Assembly (NCBI GenBank): GCA_016839845.1
Contig: JAEOTL010000513.1
Location: 1 to 9,441 of the forward strand
DNA length: 9,441 nucleotides
Source of the DNA: Promethearchaeota archaeon
GTDB lineage: Archaea; Asgardarchaeota; Lokiarchaeia; Sigynarchaeales; SOKP01
Direction: 5' to 3'
Each line of letters begins with the position of its first letter. The stretch's first letter is position 1. The notes under the pieces are model-generated. The model worked only from the letters and a program-made list of their open reading frames with translations. It ran no database searches and had not been told where the DNA came from. A program made the position numbers and the translations under genes. This document shows, in pieces, positions 6,411 to 9,441 of the stretch.

Positions 6411-8558
6411 ATGGCAACTCTAATTATTGCTGAAAAAAAGAAGGCGGCAGAAGCGATCGCAAGTGCGTTAGGCCCTATAAAAAAAATTCAAAAAACAAAA
6501 ACATTATCTATATTTTCTGTTCCATCTCAGGATACATATGTAGTTCCCTTACGTGGTCATCTTCTAGAATATAAAAACACTGATGCCTATAGTAGTTGGG
6601 TAAATACAAATCCTCGAGATATCATTACAAACTCAGATGCTATTAAGAAAGTCCCAGCAGGTTATGCTTCACCGTTTATAAAAGCATTGAAAGAATATTC
6701 CAAGATATCTGATCACTGCATAATTGGGACCGATGCCGATATTGAAGGATGCAACATTGGATTATTTGATGCACTCCCCTATGTTTTGCAGATCAAACCG
6801 CATATTAAACTTTCTCAGTTATGGTTAAGTTCCCTACAGAGAAATGAGATTCAAAATAAAATGAACAATCTTATTGCTCCTCGATATAGTTGGGGAGAAT
6901 CCGGTGAAGCACGGGCAATCATTGATGCCATCATTGGCTTTTCAGCAACTAGAGAAGTTACTAACACGCTTAGACCAATATTAAATAAATTTAGAGTTAG
7001 GTTTACTTCAATTGGTAGGGTTCAGACAAGTCTTCTGTATTTGATTTATTTAAGGCAACAAGAAATAGATAATTTTGTCCCAGAACCCTACTTTTTAATA
7101 AATGCAGACCTTTTTCATGATAACGGAACGTTTACAGCTCACCATCTTTCAAATCCGTTTGACAAAAACCAAGAAATTAATGCTAAACAAATTTTTCAGA
7201 AGATTCAAAACGAGAAAACAGCTCAAATTATTGATAAGTCACAAAAATTGAAAAAGCGTCCTCCCCCTACTCCATTAAATACTTCAAAAGCCCTTATTCT
7301 TCTTACAAGGAACTTAAGAATCCCCGCGAATATGGCACTAAACACTATGAATTCATTATATCTAAATAAGATTATTTCATATCCGAGAACTGACAGCGAT
7401 GTGTATAAATCTAATTTTCAACATAACGGGATTTTAACCCAATTTTCATCTCATTCTCAATTTGGGTCCTATACATCAAAATTAATCCAAGCTAAAAGAG
7501 TTATCCCTGCAAAAGGAAAAAAAGACGCAGGAGACCACCCCCCGATTACTCCCTTAGTGAGTCTGGAAGAAAATAGTAGTAGATTAGAAAATTCTCTGCA
7601 AAAAAAGGTATACAACATCTTAGCACGCCATTATCTTGCATTATTTGGTGAAGATGCAACAGAATCTTCCCAGATACTGAAAATTTTAATTAAAGATGAA
7701 CCATTTCGCTCACAACGCGTGTCTTTAATTTCTCAAGGATTCTTAGAAATCGCACCTTTCCTTAAACCTCAATATGAAGATCCTATTCAAATCACGGGAG
7801 ATCAAGTCCCAATAAAAGAAATATCGTTTGTCCAAAAAGAGACAAAACCACCACCGAATTATTCGGATACCTCTTTATTAAGATTAATGGAGAAAAACCA
7901 CCTTGGCACCAAATCAACACGACCAGTTATCATTAAGATCTTACAAACAAGAGAATTAATCGAAAGAGAAAAATCTCAATATTCAATTACCGATTTAGGG
8001 AAATTTCTTATTGAAAGTCTAATTGAGATCTGGTTGCCTTTTTTAGAACCTAGTTTCACAAAAAGAGTTGAATTAAAACTAGGTGAAATAAAAGAAAAGA
8101 AAAGGAAAATTAACGATGTAGTTAACGAAGTTAAAAAAGAGTTCTTAGATTTGTTTGATAAGTTCCTTGTAAATAAACACAAAATAATATCTAAAGCTAA
8201 TAATTATAAAATCAATTATAAAATCGCAACCACTTCATCATTATGTCCCGATTGTAATAAAAATCCCATGAAATTCATAAATCTTAAGGATAAAAGGTTT
8301 TTAGTATGCGCTGATGAAAATTGCAAGAGATATTTATCTCTTCCTAAGAAGGGCAAGTTAACAATGCTCACCTCATCATGTGCGTTATGTAATTTCAATA
8401 TTTTCAAGGTTTCATTGAAGAAGAATAAACGATTCTATAACTATTACATATGTCCTAAGTGTTGGAATGAAAGTTTTAAGGATCAGAGTGGCAAAGGTTT
8501 CTGTTCAAATTGCCAAGATTATAAAATCTATAAAGATCAGTGTATAAAAAAAGGATAA
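6411..8558 (+). CDS. topA: Type IA DNA topoisomerase, archaeal type, with C-terminal zinc fingers
   Basis: This enzyme cuts one DNA strand through a 5'-phosphotyrosine link and passes the other strand, relaxing negative supercoils or unlinking DNA. The 715-residue protein starts with a Toprim domain: E8 in LIIAEKK and the metal-binding acidic triad in GTDADIEG (D108, D110, E112). The core follows, with SIGRVQT (S200-T206) and the active-site tyrosine Y324 in SYPRTDS, with R326 beside it. H376 lies in GDHPPITPL, and the conserved stretch LMEKNHLGTKSTRP comes after. The tail has a four-Cys finger (C612, C615, C633, C639), a second (C657, C660, C681, C684) and a third Cys cluster with only three cysteines (C698, C701, C711). 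All catalytic residues are present. Toprim differs from the common bacterial form (EKK for EKP, DIEG for DREG); the DIEG form fits archaeal relatives. The ATG at 6411 gives the standard Toprim start. The gene converges on the winged-helix gene. Confidence 0.95.
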   Translation: MATLIIAEKKKAAEAIASALGPIKKIQKTKTLSIFSVPSQDTYVVPLRGHLLEYKNTDAYSSWVNTNPRDIITNSDAIKKVPAGYASPFIKALKEYSKISDHCIIGTDADIEGCNIGLFDALPYVLQIKPHIKLSQLWLSSLQRNEIQNKMNNLIAPRYSWGESGEARAIIDAIIGFSATREVTNTLRPILNKFRVRFTSIGRVQTSLLYLIYLRQQEIDNFVPEPYFLINADLFHDNGTFTAHHLSNPFDKNQEINAKQIFQKIQNEKTAQIIDKSQKLKKRPPPTPLNTSKALILLTRNLRIPANMALNTMNSLYLNKIISYPRTDSDVYKSNFQHNGILTQFSSHSQFGSYTSKLIQAKRVIPAKGKKDAGDHPPITPLVSLEENSSRLENSLQKKVYNILARHYLALFGEDATESSQILKILIKDEPFRSQRVSLISQGFLEIAPFLKPQYEDPIQITGDQVPIKEISFVQKETKPPPNYSDTSLLRLMEKNHLGTKSTRPVIIKILQTRELIEREKSQYSITDLGKFLIESLIEIWLPFLEPSFTKRVELKLGEIKEKKRKINDVVNEVKKEFLDLFDKFLVNKHKIISKANNYKINYKIATTSSLCPDCNKNPMKFINLKDKRFLVCADENCKRYLSLPKKGKLTMLTSSCALCNFNIFKVSLKKNKRFYNYYICPKCWNESFKDQSGKGFCSNCQDYKIYKDQCIKKG

Positions 8559-8598
8559 TTGCACCCTTTGCATAAATACAGGAGTCTGGTATCTTTAA
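8559..8598. other. Short convergent gap with AT palindrome at its right edge
   Basis: Only 40 bases separate the ends of the convergent topoisomerase and winged-helix genes. The ten-base palindrome TTTAATTAAA (8594-8603) overlaps the stop codon of the minus-strand gene. It could help end transcription from either side, but the T-runs are short and I would not call it a terminator. Confidence 0.25.
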
Positions 8599-8937
8599 TT
8601 AAAAGAATCTTTTTGAGTCAAATCTATATGCGGCTCTCGTTAACCCTACGTAATTATCATTACACTTATAGAAAAGCTTTCCATTTACATACTTAGTTTC
8701 GATATAATTGTTTTTTAAAGCAACATTTAGGTTATTTATCATCATCCCTAAAGTTACTGCACCCATGTATTTTTGCTGTCGTTTTGTGATTCTTATTAAC
8801 TCAAGTTCCGAATGCCATTGACCATCAAGAAGTGCCCGTAAAATTTCGGTTTTAATCGGTGTCTTAATATCCTTAATCTTATTAAATAATACGGAATAAC
8901 TTGGTCGATAATACTTTTTTTGGTCTAATTCTTCCAT
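8599..8937 (-). CDS. Small winged-helix DNA-binding protein, predicted transcription regulator
   Basis: The 112-residue protein looks like a single winged helix-turn-helix domain. Helix one is about residues 28-38 (IKTEILRALLDG region). Helix two is in WHSELELIRIT. The probable recognition helix is in LGMMINNLNVALKNN (about 63-77), followed by a beta wing: YIETKYVNGKLFYKCNDN, then YVGLTRAAYRF. The pattern of a short loop, a tryptophan and an N-N-L-x-x-A-L-x-x-x-Y-I recognition region is typical of archaeal winged-helix regulators, but I cannot assign a named family. There is no ligand-binding or membrane domain, so it would act directly on DNA, probably as a dimer. It is 114 bases downstream of the actin gene on the same strand, and a shared transcript is possible. 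The ATG at 8937 has no Shine-Dalgarno sequence; an AT-rich TATA-like stretch lies about 55 bases before it. Confidence 0.7.
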   Translation of the reverse strand: MEELDQKKYYRPSYSVLFNKIKDIKTPIKTEILRALLDGQWHSELELIRITKRQQKYMGAVTLGMMINNLNVALKNNYIETKYVNGKLFYKCNDNYVGLTRAAYRFDSKRFF

Positions 8938-8987
8938 TTGTTATAAAACCTAATCATAAACAGTTCTGATGTGATGCAATACAATGA

Positions 8988-9004
8988 GAATTTATTTATT
9001 TAGC
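8988..9004 (-). promoter_or_regulatory. TATA-like element before the winged-helix gene
   Basis: Read on the minus strand this is CTAAATAAATAAATTCT, a good archaeal TATA-like stretch. A transcript start about 25 bases further on, near 8970, would leave a leader of about 33 bases. If used, the gene has its own promoter independent of actin. Confidence 0.4.
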
Positions 9005-9010
9005 TGTAAT

Positions 9011-9030
9011 ATGACGGTGACACAAGTCAT
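9011..9030. promoter_or_regulatory. Spaced dyad upstream of the winged-helix promoter, possible operator
   Basis: ATGAC (9011-9015) and GTCAT (9026-9030) form a 20-base spaced dyad, and TGAC-ACAA-GTCA (9018-9029) is an overlapping second dyad. It sits in a locally less AT-rich patch directly upstream of the TATA-like element of the minus-strand gene, where an archaeal regulator could bind. Five-base arms also arise often by chance, so this is weak. Confidence 0.25.
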
Positions 9031-9051
9031 TTTGGCGGTGTAATGGGAATG

Positions 9052-9441
9052 CTAGAGTAAATTAGGGGGTATCCCATTTTTAAAATAATCTGCCCTGGTT
9101 ATCCAGTTATTAGAAAATTCAGGAATCATGGCAAGTATCGAACCACCTATCCATACTGAGAATGTTCTCTCGCTTGGAGCTATTATTCTTACTACTTGAT
9201 CCTTCTTTTTTCTTCTGGCTAACTCCAGTTCTAATTCTTGATAAATCCTAGATTTTAAATTTGGAAACATAGAGGATCCACCCGATAAGAATATATTGTT
9301 TAGCAAATCGGGACGAATATCTATGTCACATGCTTCCACTACATCCATAATGGCTGTAGGTAGAGAATCCTCCTCTAACTCTGAGGATGGATTAAATATA
9401 AGCTCTGGAATAAGAAATCTCTCTTTATCCAATGTGATTGT
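9052..9441 (-). CDS. Asgard actin homologue (lokiactin-like), C-terminal part, 5' end outside window
   Basis: This is the last 129 residues of an actin-family protein, a filament-forming ATPase of the cytoskeleton. The frame is open to the window edge. Residues before the TTG codon at 9432 (T-I-T) extend the match to the actin segment ITIGNERF, so that TTG is internal. In order I see ERFLIPELIFNPS, CDIDIR, LSGGSSMF (the nucleotide-binding loop region), RIIAPSER, SVWIGGSIL, and WITRADYFKNG. These line up with eukaryotic actin almost without gaps. Differences are a segment about four residues longer and very basic (ELARRKKKDQ) before IIAP, a shorter segment after NPS, and a C-terminus of PPNLL where muscle actin ends in HRKCF. 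A true actin is far more likely than MreB or ParM. Whether it is the main lokiactin or an actin-related paralogue needs the missing N-terminal two thirds. Confidence 0.93.
   Translation of the reverse strand, partial: TITLDKERFLIPELIFNPSSELEEDSLPTAIMDVVEACDIDIRPDLLNNIFLSGGSSMFPNLKSRIYQELELELARRKKKDQVVRIIAPSERTFSVWIGGSILAMIPEFSNNWITRADYFKNGIPPNLL

Noticed and set aside
7976..8407. Two minus-strand open frames inside the topoisomerase gene
   Set aside because: Both are antisense to the conserved C-terminal region and zinc fingers; neither shows a domain.
9052..9432. Start of the actin gene at the TTG ending at 9432
   Set aside because: The three codons before it continue the actin match (TIT before LDKERF), and actin is about three times longer; this is an internal Leu codon.

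Overview
The window is an AT-rich stretch of archaeal chromosome, most likely from an Asgard archaeon (Lokiarchaeia-like). The strongest clue is the partial gene at the right end. It encodes the C-terminal part of a genuine eukaryote-type actin, with CDIDIR, LSGGSSMF, IIAPSER and SVWIGGSIL in the correct order, and not a bacterial MreB/ParM. An archaeal-type PurD, an EhaR-like HAD protein, an archaeal type IA topoisomerase with C-terminal zinc fingers, and TATA-rich gaps with almost no Shine-Dalgarno sequences agree with this. The exact lineage cannot be fixed from the sequence alone.

Layout, left to right. Plus strand: purD (3' part only, 1-771), a small HEAT-repeat protein (882-1361), an EhaR-like HAD-superfamily protein (1498-2607), a very large soluble sensor histidine kinase with about seven PAS domains (2735-6283), and a type IA DNA topoisomerase (6411-8558). 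Minus strand: a small winged-helix protein (8599-8937) and the 3' end of an actin gene (9052-9441). The topoisomerase and winged-helix genes converge across a 40-base gap. The same-strand gaps are all 110-136 bases, AT-rich, and mostly hold a T-rich terminator-like stretch followed by a TATA-like stretch. The genes therefore look singly transcribed and not arranged as one operon. No gene-free stretch exceeds 136 bases.

The genes do not form an obvious pathway: purine synthesis, a scaffold protein, a predicted phosphohydrolase, signal transduction, DNA topology, a predicted transcription regulator and cytoskeleton. Three points deserve a second look. The 127-base gap before the histidine kinase is unusually rich in nested, mutually exclusive inverted repeats. 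The winged-helix gene lies directly downstream of the actin gene on the same strand. The EhaR-like protein stands alone, away from any hydrogenase genes. I see no mobile element, CRISPR array, tRNA or rRNA, and nothing I would call a demonstrated new system.
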